From Cricetomys ansorgei (Eukaryota; Chordata; Mammalia; Rodentia; Nesomyidae): DNA of 64,000 bases. Location of the stretch: assembly GCA_026225945.1 (NCBI GenBank), contig JAMJFZ010000107.1:44444501-44508500 (forward strand), written 5' to 3'. A program made the position numbers and the translations under genes. Within the stretch, counting starts at the first letter, position 1, and each line of letters opens with the position of its first letter. This document shows, piece after piece, positions 33,393-43,779 of this stretch. Under the pieces are notes generated by a model. The model was not told the DNA's origin. It saw only the letters and a program-made list of their open reading frames with translations, and did not search any database.

Positions 33393-33592
33393 GGGCTGGA
33401 GAGAAGGCTCAGCAGTTGAGCGCTACCTGCCCTTCCAAAGAACCCAAGTCACACTGTCTCTACCTCCAGTCCTAAATGATCTGATACCATCTTCAGACTT
33501 GTGTGGGTGCTAGCCATGCCCTGGTGCACAGGCACCCATGCAGGCAAAACACTCGTGCACATATAAAACAATTAAGATGAAAAGTTCTCTAA
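33393..33592 (+). repeat. B3 SINE, sense
   Basis: Near-complete: head 'gggctggagagaaggctcagcagttgagcgc', centre 'ctacctccagtcctaaatgatctgataccatcttc', tail 'caggcacccatgcaggcaaaacactcgtgcacatataaaacaatt'. It faces the antisense B3 at 33118-33325 across about 65 bases, giving a head-to-head inverted pair. Confidence 0.9.
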
Positions 33593-33895
33593 AATCAAAA
33601 TCACAAGTACTAACATCAATAACAAAAAGATAATTTTAAAGTACCAAAAGATAGTACCGTAACATAGAGATCAAAATATGTTTATGTATCATGAAAAATA
33701 AGTGGTTGAAACCTGAGAATGGGGACAGAAATGATAACTGCCTGAAAAAAAAATATGCAATACTAAAATTACTGAAAGAGTAAGTATAAAATTAAAATGA
33801 GATAAATCTCAGGGAAAATTAAAATGTGATCAAAGACCTCTCTTTCTAAAAGAACTTCATCTTCAGTTTGTTAATTTAGGGTCTGTGTGTTTGCT
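33593..33895. other. No gene seen; A-rich DNA
   Basis: AT-rich, possibly more of the decayed LINE-1 seen at 34410, but with no landmark I can align. Confidence 0.45.
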
Positions 33896-33898
33896 TTG

Positions 33899-33975
33899 GG
33901 TTCTAGGAGTCGAATCCAGAGCCTCGCATTTACCAGGGAAGCCCTGTACCACTGAGTGACACCTCACCCTCCAGA
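33899..33975 (-). repeat. ID/B4-type tRNA-derived SINE, antisense (first of pair)
   Basis: Reversed tRNA-like SINE: 'gggttctaggagtcgaatccagagcctcgcattt' (B-box side) followed by 'gccctgtaccactgagtgacacctcaccctcc' (A-box side). Confidence 0.75.
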
Positions 33976-33992
33976 TGGCTATATTTATTTCT

Positions 33993-34075
33993 CCAGTGCT
34001 GTGGTTTGAACCCAGGGCCTCATGAGAGCTAAGCAAGTTCTCTATGGCTCGGCCACAGTTCCAGTCCTGCCATAA
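33993..34075 (-). repeat. ID/B4-type tRNA-derived SINE, antisense (second of pair)
   Basis: A second reversed tRNA-like unit directly after the first: 'ggtttgaacccagggcctcatgagagctaagcaagttctctatggctcggccacagttcc'. The two lie tandemly, same orientation, about 17 bases apart. This could be two insertions into the same A-rich site or a local duplication. Confidence 0.75.
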
Positions 34076-34409
34076 TAGCTTCAAGTGTGATTTGTCTCAA
34101 GTTCCACATATAGACAAACCCTATCTTAGGTAAGGGAAACCTTCCTAGTTTAATGTAGTCTAATAATGTCTTAAAACACGTAACAATCAAATATACATCT
34201 TCCCCCAAATTTTGAGGATGTTTTAATAGTAGATAGCAGATATTATACTAGAGAAATAATCATATGGACCAGAAAAGCTATAGATGTGTATCTCTTAAAA
34301 ATGGGGGCAGAGGGGGAGTTGCCTATTTCAGAAAATGTTTAAAATAAAACTGAATATTGGTTAATACAAAAATGATTAGACAGAAAAAATATGCTCAAGA
34401 ATCAGAAAG

Positions 34410-34625
34410 GTAGCAACATCTACATTTATTTGAAGATGATAGGACTCGAAAGAGAAAAACTCCAAGAATCAACACAGCTACGTAGTCGTGACAGAGCTGA
34501 ACACAGCTGTTTAATGTCGGGGAGGCATCTGAAATCAATAGGCTTTTGAATGACAAACTTGAACATGTAGTGAATTAAGGCATTATTTACAGTAGCAACA
34601 TTTCTAAAACTGCTCTGGAGTTATT
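34410..34625 (+). mobile_element. Old LINE-1 ORF2 fragment (reverse transcriptase region)
   Basis: 'acatttatttgaagatgatagg' aligns with the LINE-1 reverse-transcriptase stretch that encodes the FADD-type catalytic motif. After it, 'aaaaactcc', 'atcaataggcttttgaatgacaaac' and 'ggcattatttacagtagcaac' fit the same ORF2 region in order. The frame is broken by stops and indels, so it cannot encode protein. Confidence 0.5.
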
Positions 34626-35045
34626 ATGACAATTGCAAGGGGGACTCGGGCAAATATAGAGAGTAGCTTTCCAAAGAATTATTTAAGTAAAATGTGACTG
34701 AGCTTAGGATTTAAAAATATCCTTTCTGAGGCCAGTTTACAAGTCTAATTCCAAATTGTTCTCAGAATATACGAGTTATATTATACGAGTTATATAATAT
34801 ATTAGTTACCGAATTGTCTACTCAGAGTAGAGCTGCAGTACAGCTTCTATAACAATTCTGAACTGATGCCACATTGGATAACATTGTTGCGAGTTACCAC
34901 TAGTTTCAGTGGGTGCTCCCTCCTGCTAGGCCCACAGAGCCTTCTCTCCTGCTGAGGGCAGGTTGGATCTCTTACCTGTATTCTCTTGTGTAGAATCAGC
35001 AAAAGAGACAGGATAGCAACTCTGAGGCACCGTTACAGGAGTGTG
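34626..35045. other. No gene seen; unique DNA
   Basis: Contains a short tandem duplication, 'tatacgagttata' twice at about 34769-34794. No transposon recognised. Confidence 0.5.
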
Positions 35046-35049
35046 CCTT

Positions 35050-35140
35050 TCTGTCTCTCTTTTGCTCCCCCCTCCTCCTTCTCTTCTTTTTCTTTTTTTG
35101 TTTTTCCTGTCCTCTCTTTTCCTCCCTCCCTCCCTCCTAA
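35050..35140. repeat. Polypyrimidine tract
   Basis: Mixed C/T tract with CTCC and TTTC blocks and (CCCT)n at its right end. Purine complement on the minus strand. Confidence 0.85.
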
Positions 35141-36245
35141 GGAAACCCAGCTACCCTGGTATTAGCTGCGTTGTGGACATGGCCACAAGGAAATGAGGCC
35201 ACTAGCCTGTGACATCCCAAATCCTGCCAATGGTGGTGGAGAGCTTTTTCGAACATGTATTCCCTGGTGGAAACTTTGGATGAATGGGACTGAAGACCCT
35301 ACGACTACTTTAGGCAAAAACTTCCAACCTTAGTCACTACAGGATTTCCAACACAGCGGTGATGTGCTCTCTTAAGCCGCTAACTTTTCAATGCACTTTG
35401 GCTAGCAAAGATAGCTGATAGAATTATCTAAAACAAACCATTGGCTAGAGAGGAACGTTGACTGGCTGCCTCCAAATGAGGATTGTCTCAGTTTGTTCTT
35501 GGCCCCAGTACTAACAACAACAATAAACAAACAAACAAAAATCTGCTCACAACTTTATTCAGATTTGGGGCTCATTGGAGTCACTTAGTCAAAATAAAAA
35601 GTGATTTTGTCATATACCATGACAGGTAGTTATATACTGGTTCACTTCAAACCAATCCATCCTCATTTCTTGCCTTGCTGTACCTTGAAGCTGGAAAGCA
35701 AATGTTTGAATTAATAGACTTTTTTTTTTCTTTTTTGCTAGCACCAATTAGTGTAGTAGTAAAGCTGCTGTGGTAGCTCATCCAAGAAGACAAGGAGGCA
35801 TATTCATAGATGGAAGCCCTGCCAGACTTCAGCAGAGGGAACCACCATCCTGGCTAAAGCCATACTCCATCAGTGGAACCCTGAGCATCAGAGCTCAGAT
35901 GTTTTATTGATTCAGAACTCAAGTGTTCTACTGATACCATGTGCAGATCATAAGCAACTAAACATCCCCCACAGAAATCCAACACTTGCAGACAATACAA
36001 AACGACAAGACCTAGGACAGCCCCTCAACCAACAGTGCATAAAGCAATTTCAAACATAACTTAAAATAAACTTCCACAACAGATTAGTTCTGGTTCAGAA
36101 GGCCAATGCATAAGTTCGCAGGAAAGGCTTTTTTTCCCCTCACATTAAAAATGTATGTATATATATATATACTCGGTAGTAAAAGTTCATTCACTATGTT
36201 CATTTTACGTTTACATTTTTATGTTTATGTTTGGTATGAAAGTGA
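35141..36245. other. No gene seen; unique DNA
   Basis: Includes (CAA/CAAA)n at about 35513-35541 and (TA)n at 36156-36171. No transposon recognised. Confidence 0.5.
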
Positions 36246-36254
36246 TATTTAGAT

Positions 36255-36655
36255 AAGGTGCTAACCATTGTTTTGTAGCTATGACAAAAAAGAAGGTTTT
36301 TGTTTAAAGTGTAAAAAGAGAAAAAAGATTTACTTTGAGTTAAGAGTTTTGAGGCTTCAGCCATGGTCACCTGGCTCCGTGGCTTTGGGGTCTGTGGCGA
36401 TGGAGCATCACAGTGATGGGAGCTATGGAGAAGGCTGTTCGCCTTATGGCAGCCAGAAGCAGAGAGTGAGAGAAAGGGGTGAGAGGTGGGTATCCCCTGC
36501 AAATGCTTACCTCCAGCGATCTATTCCTTCAACGAAGCTCAGTGAGGCTCCAGTGCCTAAAGGTTCTGCCACCCTCAACAGGGCCACCAGTTAAGAACCA
36601 AGCCTTCAATTCACGATGTTTCAGAGGAGATCCTAGGTTTAAACTATAACAGGAA
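36255..36655 (-). mobile_element. MaLR-type LTR, antisense
   Basis: Reversed LTR landmarks in order: 'gctatgacaaaaaagaagg', 'aagatttactttgagttaagagttttgaggcttcagccatggtcacctggctcc', 'ggcagccagaagcagagag', 'gtatcccctgcaaatgc', 'cctaaaggttctgccacc', 'gggccaccagttaagaaccaagccttcaattca', and 'aaactataacagg'. The structure matches a widespread rodent LTR read backwards. The frames at 36268-36594 and 36200-36502 fall inside it and are not genes. Confidence 0.65.
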
Positions 36656-38860
36656 GTGGAAGACATCTTGCAGTCATGACCCCAGATGGGTCCACAGTAG
36701 AGAATGGCAGGACAGTAGATTTGTAAGGATCTTTGGATTACAGTTGCCTCGATAAGGCAAGGGGTAGACAGGTGTCAGGACTAGGCTGAGATCCTGTGTA
36801 TTGTGTCAGATAAGACCCTTAGATTTTGGATCTACATCATAGGGCTTTTTGCTATTCACAGATGAGAAACCAGTGAGATAACTTTCAGCTTGTATATTTA
36901 AACTTGCTATGGCATATAAACTTAATTTAAATTGAATTCTTTGGGAGAGGGAAATTTTTCCTCGAGTTATCTCAGCTAATAACAAGTGAAATTAGGAGAA
37001 TTTCATGAATGTTGATTCCAGGAACTATGTTTGCTTTACCAGAAACTTAATGAGAAAAGAAAAAAAAAAAAACTACAAAAAAAAATGTCAAAGACCCAAA
37101 TCTTCTTTGGGTGTTGTTTTACTTGTGAAAGACACTGTGAATCTAGACTGAATTGGACCCGATTTCAGTAAGTTTCAAACTCACGCCTGTATGTAATTGC
37201 CCCAAAAAGCCCTCCTTTATTACAGTGTTTAACTTCAGGGATTTTTTCGGGGTCATTAAATGGAATTTCTATGACAACCTGAAAGCTGGTGTAAGAATGA
37301 GACAGACTTGTAAGGTATAATGAGTCCGACTATATTTTACCTCTTAGTTTTGGTTCTGAAGAAGTAGGTGATAAATTTAGAGCACCATTCAGCACTATCC
37401 AGGAAACAGTACACCGATGGCACAACAGTACAGTGAATTGCCCTGTTTACTCAGGTTACTTTGTGGCCAGCTATAGAGACCAACTCGGGAAATAAAATGC
37501 AACTTGGAAAGGGCTTTTACTGGAAGGATGTTGGGTAATTCACGGAATTTCCAGAAAAGCAGGAAAAAGTGATGCAGAAAATGAGCAGGCGCTGTGGGGG
37601 GTGGTATGTGATGACTTCAGCCGACTCCCATTTGGGGCAGTCTGGCAGAGATGTTTCTCTTGTCACAGAGTGATGGAGGCCAGCATGCGCCCCGGTTACT
37701 GCAGAAGCATGGACGCTAGTCACTACCTCTGGTCCCACTGCCCAGCCGGAGAGAAACCAATGAGCATGAATTTTGAAACTGTGCTCTCCTCTCACAGGGC
37801 TTGTTTGCTGTTTTGCTCCAACTTGGAGTCATTGGCATCAGTATCTGACCACCTGAGTTGTAAATCATGTTAAAGTGATAGAAAAGTGGACAGAGCAGCA
37901 CATCTTGGGTTCCAAATTTATTTCCATGCCTCTGGATGCTTTATTTAAAGTAAAGGATGGTCCAGAACAGAGAAAACAAAACTGGAAAGAAGTTATGGAA
38001 ACAGCCATTTGATGGAATAAGCAACGGGAATAAGCAACGGGACTAATCAAAAGATGTCTAAGAGTCTAGTATGCGACATGAACACAGCAAGAAGATATGT
38101 TTTGCCTCTAATGTGTGTGTTGGAGAAGTCTGCCTCTGAGTACAGTGCCAATTCAGGAAAAAGAAATAAACAAGAATGTTACATTTCTCCTCTGCCCTGT
38201 CTTAGGCAATTTAGTCAGATGAGTCTTTATATATTTCGTGGTGGATGAGTGTCCAGCTCTTACTTTTAAAGTGTACAATTAAACAGTTTGGAAACTGAGC
38301 TCACCTGTACTAATCCCTTTGCTTGGTCCTGTATACAATTCAGTGTCTGGTGAATTAGACATGACTTTAGCTTCTCTCCCTCCCAATGTTTTTTTTTTTA
38401 GCTCTTTTGGTGAATCTTGATTTATTTTTCCAGTTTCCATCATCCATATAACCAAATGCACATGGTGTTCTGAGCAATTATAACTATCATAATTGTCATC
38501 TGGCACTCACCCATTTTTGTAAGGGAATTACAGGTGTCCTTTCTAGAAGGGATGCACAATTCATGTGGAAAGCAAACCCAAGCCAGGTATGAGTTGGAAG
38601 GAGATCACTAAAAACTGATTCTTGAGTTCTTTCCATGGAAACCAGGGACACATGACCTGGAGGAGTTTTGGTGAGACTTGAACTTTCATTAGTCAAGGGC
38701 AGATGTTTTCAGAAGTAGATGGTCAAAATGGCATTTGAGGAATGTTCAAAACTGCTTTCTTAAAATGGAGAGCCTAGAGATAAGACAAAAGAAAATTCAG
38801 CCTTGAGCATTTTTATGGAAAATGGTGAAATGAAAATTGGAGACAGAACACTCTTTTAAA
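36656..38860. other. No gene seen; unique DNA
   Basis: A-rich run at 37060-37086. A perfect 13-base tandem duplication (aataagcaacggg twice) lies at 38016-38041. The 90-92 codon frames around 37517-37873 overlap each other on opposite strands and show no domain. Confidence 0.5.
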
Positions 38861-38864
38861 AAAT

Positions 38865-38982
38865 AATTTCCTTTAAAGTTAAAATTCAGTTATGTTTTCC
38901 CCTTCTCTTTCCTCCCTCTGGTCCTTTCCATGCACCCGTCCTTCTTCTTTCTCAAATTTATAATCTCTCTTCTTTAATTTCG

Positions 38983-39013
<31 letters not shown>

Positions 39014-39105
39014 CCCAAATATATAAATACAACCTAGCACTTGTGTGATCACTATTTGTGTTGGTACTGTTAAATGTTTTAGGGAATACGGATTTAATTA
39101 AGCCC
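38865..39105 (-). mobile_element. Lx-type LINE-1 3' UTR, antisense
   Basis: The plus strand begins with the reversed 3' end, 'gttaaaattcagttatgttttccccttctctttcctccctctggtcc' (complement of the LINE-1 3' UTR polypurine tract). It continues through (GT)n at 38983-39012 and 'cccaaatatataaatacaacctagcacttgtg', which matches the Lx 3' UTR. It fades out near 39105, indicating strong 5' truncation. No coding sequence. Confidence 0.7.
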
Positions 39106-39194
39106 AATATTCTTCTCCTAAGTGACCAACCAGGCCCTGTGGACATACAGCGAACCACACCTGTACTTTCTTTTCTGTCTGTGTCCTCTGCTGT

Positions 39195-39312
39195 TAAATA
39201 AGCTTCAGAAGAGAGGGGCAAAGTCTACCTTGTCCCTGTTTGTTCCCTCACTTGGTACATGTGTACGTGACACATAGTAATTCTGTCACGGTTTGTTGGA
39301 CAACTGATAAAT
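39195..39312 (+). repeat. L2 3' end fragment
   Basis: 'aaataagcttcagaagagaggggcaaagtctaccttgtccctgtttg' and 'gacacatagtaattctgtcacggtttgttggacaactgataaataa' parallel the L2 3' end (…tgagggcagggaccgtgtctg…ggcacatagtaggtgctcaataaatgtttgttgaatgaa). Diverged, sense. Confidence 0.5.
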
Positions 39313-40775
39313 AAAAAAAAAATGTATCAACTATAGACATTTCCTTCTGAGGATGTCTATGGAGAATAGAGGGTGAATGGATAAATATAAGTCCAGTCTT
39401 ATTCTTGGACTCTGAAGGACATTGATAGTTTTGGTTCAGTCCTAGGATTCTATGTCTGGTCTGTAACTGTTTGTCACAAATGTATGCAAAGGACTAGTCT
39501 TTGTTTATAGTGAACTTTCTGTAAATATTTTTTATGATATTGCTCATTTTTGACTGAGCATGGCTATGATTTTTTAATTCAATTTTGTATAAATCTAATT
39601 GATTATGAAATCTATGGTTACTCCAAAAATGTATTTGGCCTCAAATTGGAGTAACAATTTCAGGTGGATTGATTTCAGCTTGTGTGATGTTTTCTAAACT
39701 ATGGATTTAGAGAAGTTATCTCATTGCAAAAACAGGTTATCTCATTGGCTGCCTGGCCTCGTGGGGGTCCTTCATTCTGTTCTTATTTCTGCTTCAAGCC
39801 CATGAGTGCAATTGGTGGCAGCATCGCCAGTGTACCATCTTAGCCTACTCCAGCACTGGGACCCAGATTTGGAGACAGAGCAAATGAAATCTAGTAGTGT
39901 TAGGGACTCTTACCTGCAGATCGTCACCCTCTCTCACTAGATGGTAAGGAGGGAGTAAGACAGGGTATAGTCTGAAGGAAAGCGGTGGTTGGTACCCTTG
40001 ATGATTCCTGCCTTGGGTTTTAGGGCTTGGAATCTTTAATACATGTTTAACAGGTTGGGAAAAAAAATAACAAACCTGAAATTTGTCCCTCTTGCATTTG
40101 AAATATTGAATTTCCTTTCTTGGTTCTCTTTCCCACAAAGTCTTGCTCTTCCTCCATGTTCCCCTTCAATCCATCTCCTCTTTAATTCAATACTAATCTA
40201 AATTTCCATCTGTACAATTATCTTTGAACAAACGTGTGGGACACCACAGAATCTGAAGGTAAAGTGCCACTAGAGAAACAAAAGCAAAACCTCCCAGACC
40301 TAAATACTTAGACAGTTGCATCTTAATCATGTTCCTATTTTCTTCCTAATAGAGAGGGAACACTTATGTATGGAAAGCATGCCATTTCTAAGTGACACAA
40401 AGCAATCACCATTAGGGAGTTCCTTAAATAAACACTGAAAATTAGTGTTATCCTTTCTTCTTACACCATAGGAATCTGATGCAACTGTAAACCCACATTT
40501 TAGATACTGGGCCTTGAGCCAAGTGCATCCAAGGTCTATGTCCCCAGACTTATGTTTTATAGAGTAGTGACACTCTTTTTTAATTGGTAGTAGAATATCC
40601 AGAATCATTTTCTCAGCAAATGGTTCAGGCAGTTAGAATTTCACAAAGAATGATAGAGAAGTTCTCCTGCATTTAACTATTATCCTTAAGGCGTCATATG
40701 AAGACAACGTTGGTTCCATCACCACCATCAAGGTAACAGACATGCCCCAAACCTTTAGAACTTATTTTGAGTCTC
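39313..40775. other. No gene seen; unique DNA
   Basis: No transposon recognised. The 97- and 93-codon minus-strand frames (39845-40138, 40327-40608) have no domain features. Confidence 0.5.
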
Positions 40776-40780
40776 TGTTA

Positions 40781-40926
40781 TCCTTTTATCCCTTCTTGCC
40801 CCTCCTCTTTCTCTCTCCTTCCCTTCCTTCCTCTCTCCCTTTCTTCCTCCCTACTGCTTCCATCTGTCCCTCCCTCCATCCCTTCCTTCTTTCCTTTTTC
40901 CCTCCCTTCCTTCCTTTCTTTTTTTG
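40781..40926. repeat. Polypyrimidine (CCTT/CTCC) tract
   Basis: About 145 bases almost wholly C/T. The complement is GGAA/GGGA-rich. Such mirror-like tracts can form triplex DNA. A serine/proline/leucine-rich plus frame and a Lys/Arg/Glu/Gly-rich minus frame (40742-40960, 40786-41010) are artefacts of it. Confidence 0.92.
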
Positions 40927-41147
40927 TGGTAAAGACACCTTAACACAAGATTGTCTCTGAACAAATTTTGAAGTGCTCACCATGACATTGCACCGTCCCA
41001 GCCCTGACAATAGCTATTGCATTCTCCATTTGGATGAGTTTAACTCCTTTGGGCTTCATGTAAATCAGAAAACGTATTTGTCCTCTGACTATTTTATTTT
41101 ACCTTTTCATGGTCATACTTTCACATGTTGCAAGAACGTGTTAAGGT

Positions 41148-41240
41148 TGGGTGCTGTTATGACTCACCGATAAAGCACTTGCCTACGATGAATAAGGCTC
41201 TGGGTTCAATTCACAGCACTACACAAATAAAAAATAATTG
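41148..41240 (+). repeat. ID-type SINE
   Basis: 'ttgggtgctgttatgactcaccgataaagcacttgcctacgatgaataaggctctgggttcaattcacagcac' is a diverged tRNA-Ala-like ID unit with B box 'gggttcaattc', followed by an A-rich tail. Confidence 0.8.
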
Positions 41241-41269
41241 TTTTATAAAGGGGACTAGGGTGTCTGGAT

Positions 41270-41430
41270 ATGAGAGAAGATGGCTCAGGAAGCAAAGATG
41301 GCTTGCTTTGCATGCCTGATGACATAAGATTGATCCCTGGGTCCATGTAAAAAGCTATGGCTTCCAGGATAGTATGCAGTGCAGAGGAAGAAACAATGAG
41401 ATACCTGCCTCAAAGCAAGGTAGAAGTAGA

Positions 41431-41431
<1 letters not shown>
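41270..41431 (+). repeat. tRNA-headed B4-group SINE
   Basis: 'gagaagatggctcaggaagcaaagatggcttgctttgcatgcctgatgacataagattgatccctgggtccatgtaaaaagc' is the tRNA-like head with an intact-looking position order. The tail 'acctgcctcaaagcaaggtag' leads into the TA array. It lies in the same orientation as the ID unit about 30 bases upstream. Confidence 0.7.

Positions 41432-41476
<45 letters not shown>
41432..41476. repeat. (AT)n microsatellite
   Basis: About 22 AT units directly at the tail of the SINE at 41270-41431, as expected for a microsatellite born from a SINE tail. Confidence 0.97.
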
Positions 41477-41478
<2 letters not shown>

Positions 41479-41790
41479 TCCATAGTTTTTCTATATAGAA
41501 CTAATTTTCTCATTAACATTATTTTTCATTTTCAATATTTGCTGCCTTTGTGAAAAATATCCTGTTATATTTGCTAATTAACAACTAAATTATTGTAAAA
41601 ATTGATTTCTATGTGAGGATATTGAATATAGCCACTTTGATGAACTCTTGCTTGTTTTTAATAAGTATACACAGCCTTGGATTGAGTAACAAGAACACTA
41701 ACATCACCAAATGCTCAAACTTTCTGTTTCTATCTCTAATGTTTGCGTTTTATTTCATATTCTGTTCTTACAGCATACTTTAGTGGCTTG

Positions 41791-41791
<1 letters not shown>

Positions 41792-41829
<38 letters not shown>
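41792..41829. repeat. (TG)n microsatellite
   Basis: Nineteen uninterrupted TG units. Confidence 0.97.
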
Positions 41830-41832
<3 letters not shown>

Positions 41833-43630
41833 TTCACAGTCTGTTATTTAAAAAAATGGACCTACACTGAAACAAAAATAGATTTGCATTAAAAAATGGA
41901 ACCAGAAATACTAGGCCAGTGAGAATGTTGTGACTTGTCGCTTCAACACTAGCTGATGCCTGCAAGGTAAGATGGAAAGTGTACATGTGGTTCTTTAGGT
42001 TAAGTCTTGATTGGTGGAGCATGTTATGCTTTGCATAGTCTTTAGGATGATACAAATGACAATAAAAGGATGAATACTTAAAAGCACAATGAGAATCAGA
42101 GTTCGGTGAACCAAGACATATCTGAGTAGTTGAAATCACATAACGCATATCAGAATTTACAACGAGTATGCACAAGATGAATGAAATAGAGTCTTAGTTT
42201 ATCTAGATTTCTGGCAGACAAACTGCAGTGATGTTTTGCATTCTCTGAGGATGTCAGGTAGAGACGTTACGTTTGACTTTTTTATAAAGAAGTATGCTGT
42301 GTGATCTGTTTGTCATTTAGTGGTCATTTGTTAGGAGCTTTATCTTTCATAGTCTTTGAATTTCCTTTAGACAATGTTTCTATTTTGATTCATTAAATGG
42401 TATTCTAATTTAACTATGTTGTACAGTTTGGGCCATACTGGTTCTATTCTGTTGCCATACTCCTGATTATTATTTCATAATACAATACCTATTTCACTCC
42501 ACTTACCATCCCTGGATGACTTAGGATACCAAGCTGTGGAAGAGCTCTGAGTGTTTGTGCTTGGAGCCTGTGTTATTTTCTGTTATTTTCAAGATTACAC
42601 TTTAGTAACTCTCTGGAAGGGAGCAATTCATCTATATTTCACCATCATTAAAAGAAGCTCTTGGGGTCATGTATTGATGATGAGATAAAATGATCTCAAT
42701 AATGCAGAAATTGATTGAGATTTCATCACATTTCAATTTGAAATTATTAAGTTGAACTAGCTGACCTCTTGGGTCAAACTCAATTGATCGCTAGGATGTC
42801 AAGTTGTTTAGTAATTGCTAAGATTATCTCATTTTTTTAGACTTTGATAATATGGAGAACAGAGTTGAGTCATTAGCTTCTTTTTGCATTTCCTTTTTGT
42901 GACAAGAAAGAATTATGGAAATATTGATCTACAAGGAGAAATACTATTTACCCATATTCCCAAGTTATAACCAGTCAAAAAGATGCAACAAAATGATTAA
43001 TATTCTTTACAAATGGAATTCTATTTCTTTAACCACTAAGTAATATCATACTTAACTTAGAAGAGATTATTTTCTTTAAACTGTTTTCACAGACAATTAG
43101 CAAGACAGGGTTTACCCTCTCCCAGGAGAATAATAGGCTTTCAGGAACTAAGCATAGACCTTCATTTTGAAGAATGCTCTAGGGAGGATTGTGTTCAGGT
43201 GTCTACAAATGTGTGATAGACCTACTAAACCATTTTCAATGTGAGAGTCTTAGAGAATGGTTTAAGAAATGGTGTTAGTATAAAGATTTATTTCCACAGT
43301 GAAATCATCAACATACACAATATTAAAAGGTACAAATTACAAAGTTTGCACCTAGGTTTTATATCATTGTTGTCAAGCATAAGTAAAATGTGAAACTTTG
43401 CTTAAAGTTAAGTATGTGTGTTAGATAATCTGAATATATACAAAGCTCTATAAATAGTTTCCATTTTACACAACCTTGTAAGGAAGAAACAAAACATCTA
43501 GACTTCCTGTACTTTCTCTAGTGGTCATGAAGAAAAAGGAAATATTTCTAATTTCAAAAATTTTTAACTGGAATAGGTAACTACTTATGAAAAATCTAAT
43601 TTTTATTTAAATTGATGTAAAATAGATACT
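41830..43630. other. No gene seen; AT-rich unique DNA
   Basis: No transposon recognised across 1.8 kb. A 113-codon minus-strand frame (41834-42175) shows no domain or signal. Confidence 0.5.
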
Positions 43631-43634
43631 TTGT

Positions 43635-43779
43635 ACCTGGGCTTGGTGATTTACAAACATCATCCAACCACTTGGGAGGTAGTAGCAAGGAGGTGGTCAG
43701 GAATAAGGTCATCCTTAGCTACATATATGCCTGAGGTCACCCCAGGCTATTTGAGACCCTGTCTTCCCTGTCTCAAAAT
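43635..43779 (+). repeat. B1/B4-type SINE (7SL-derived half)
   Basis: 'ctgggcttggtgatttacaaacatcatccaaccacttgggagg', 'aataaggtcatccttagctacata', 'tgaggtcaccccaggctatttgagaccctgtcttccctgtctcaaaataac'. The 'ggtcatccttagctacata' wording is typical of the B4/RSINE1 right half. Confidence 0.8.
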
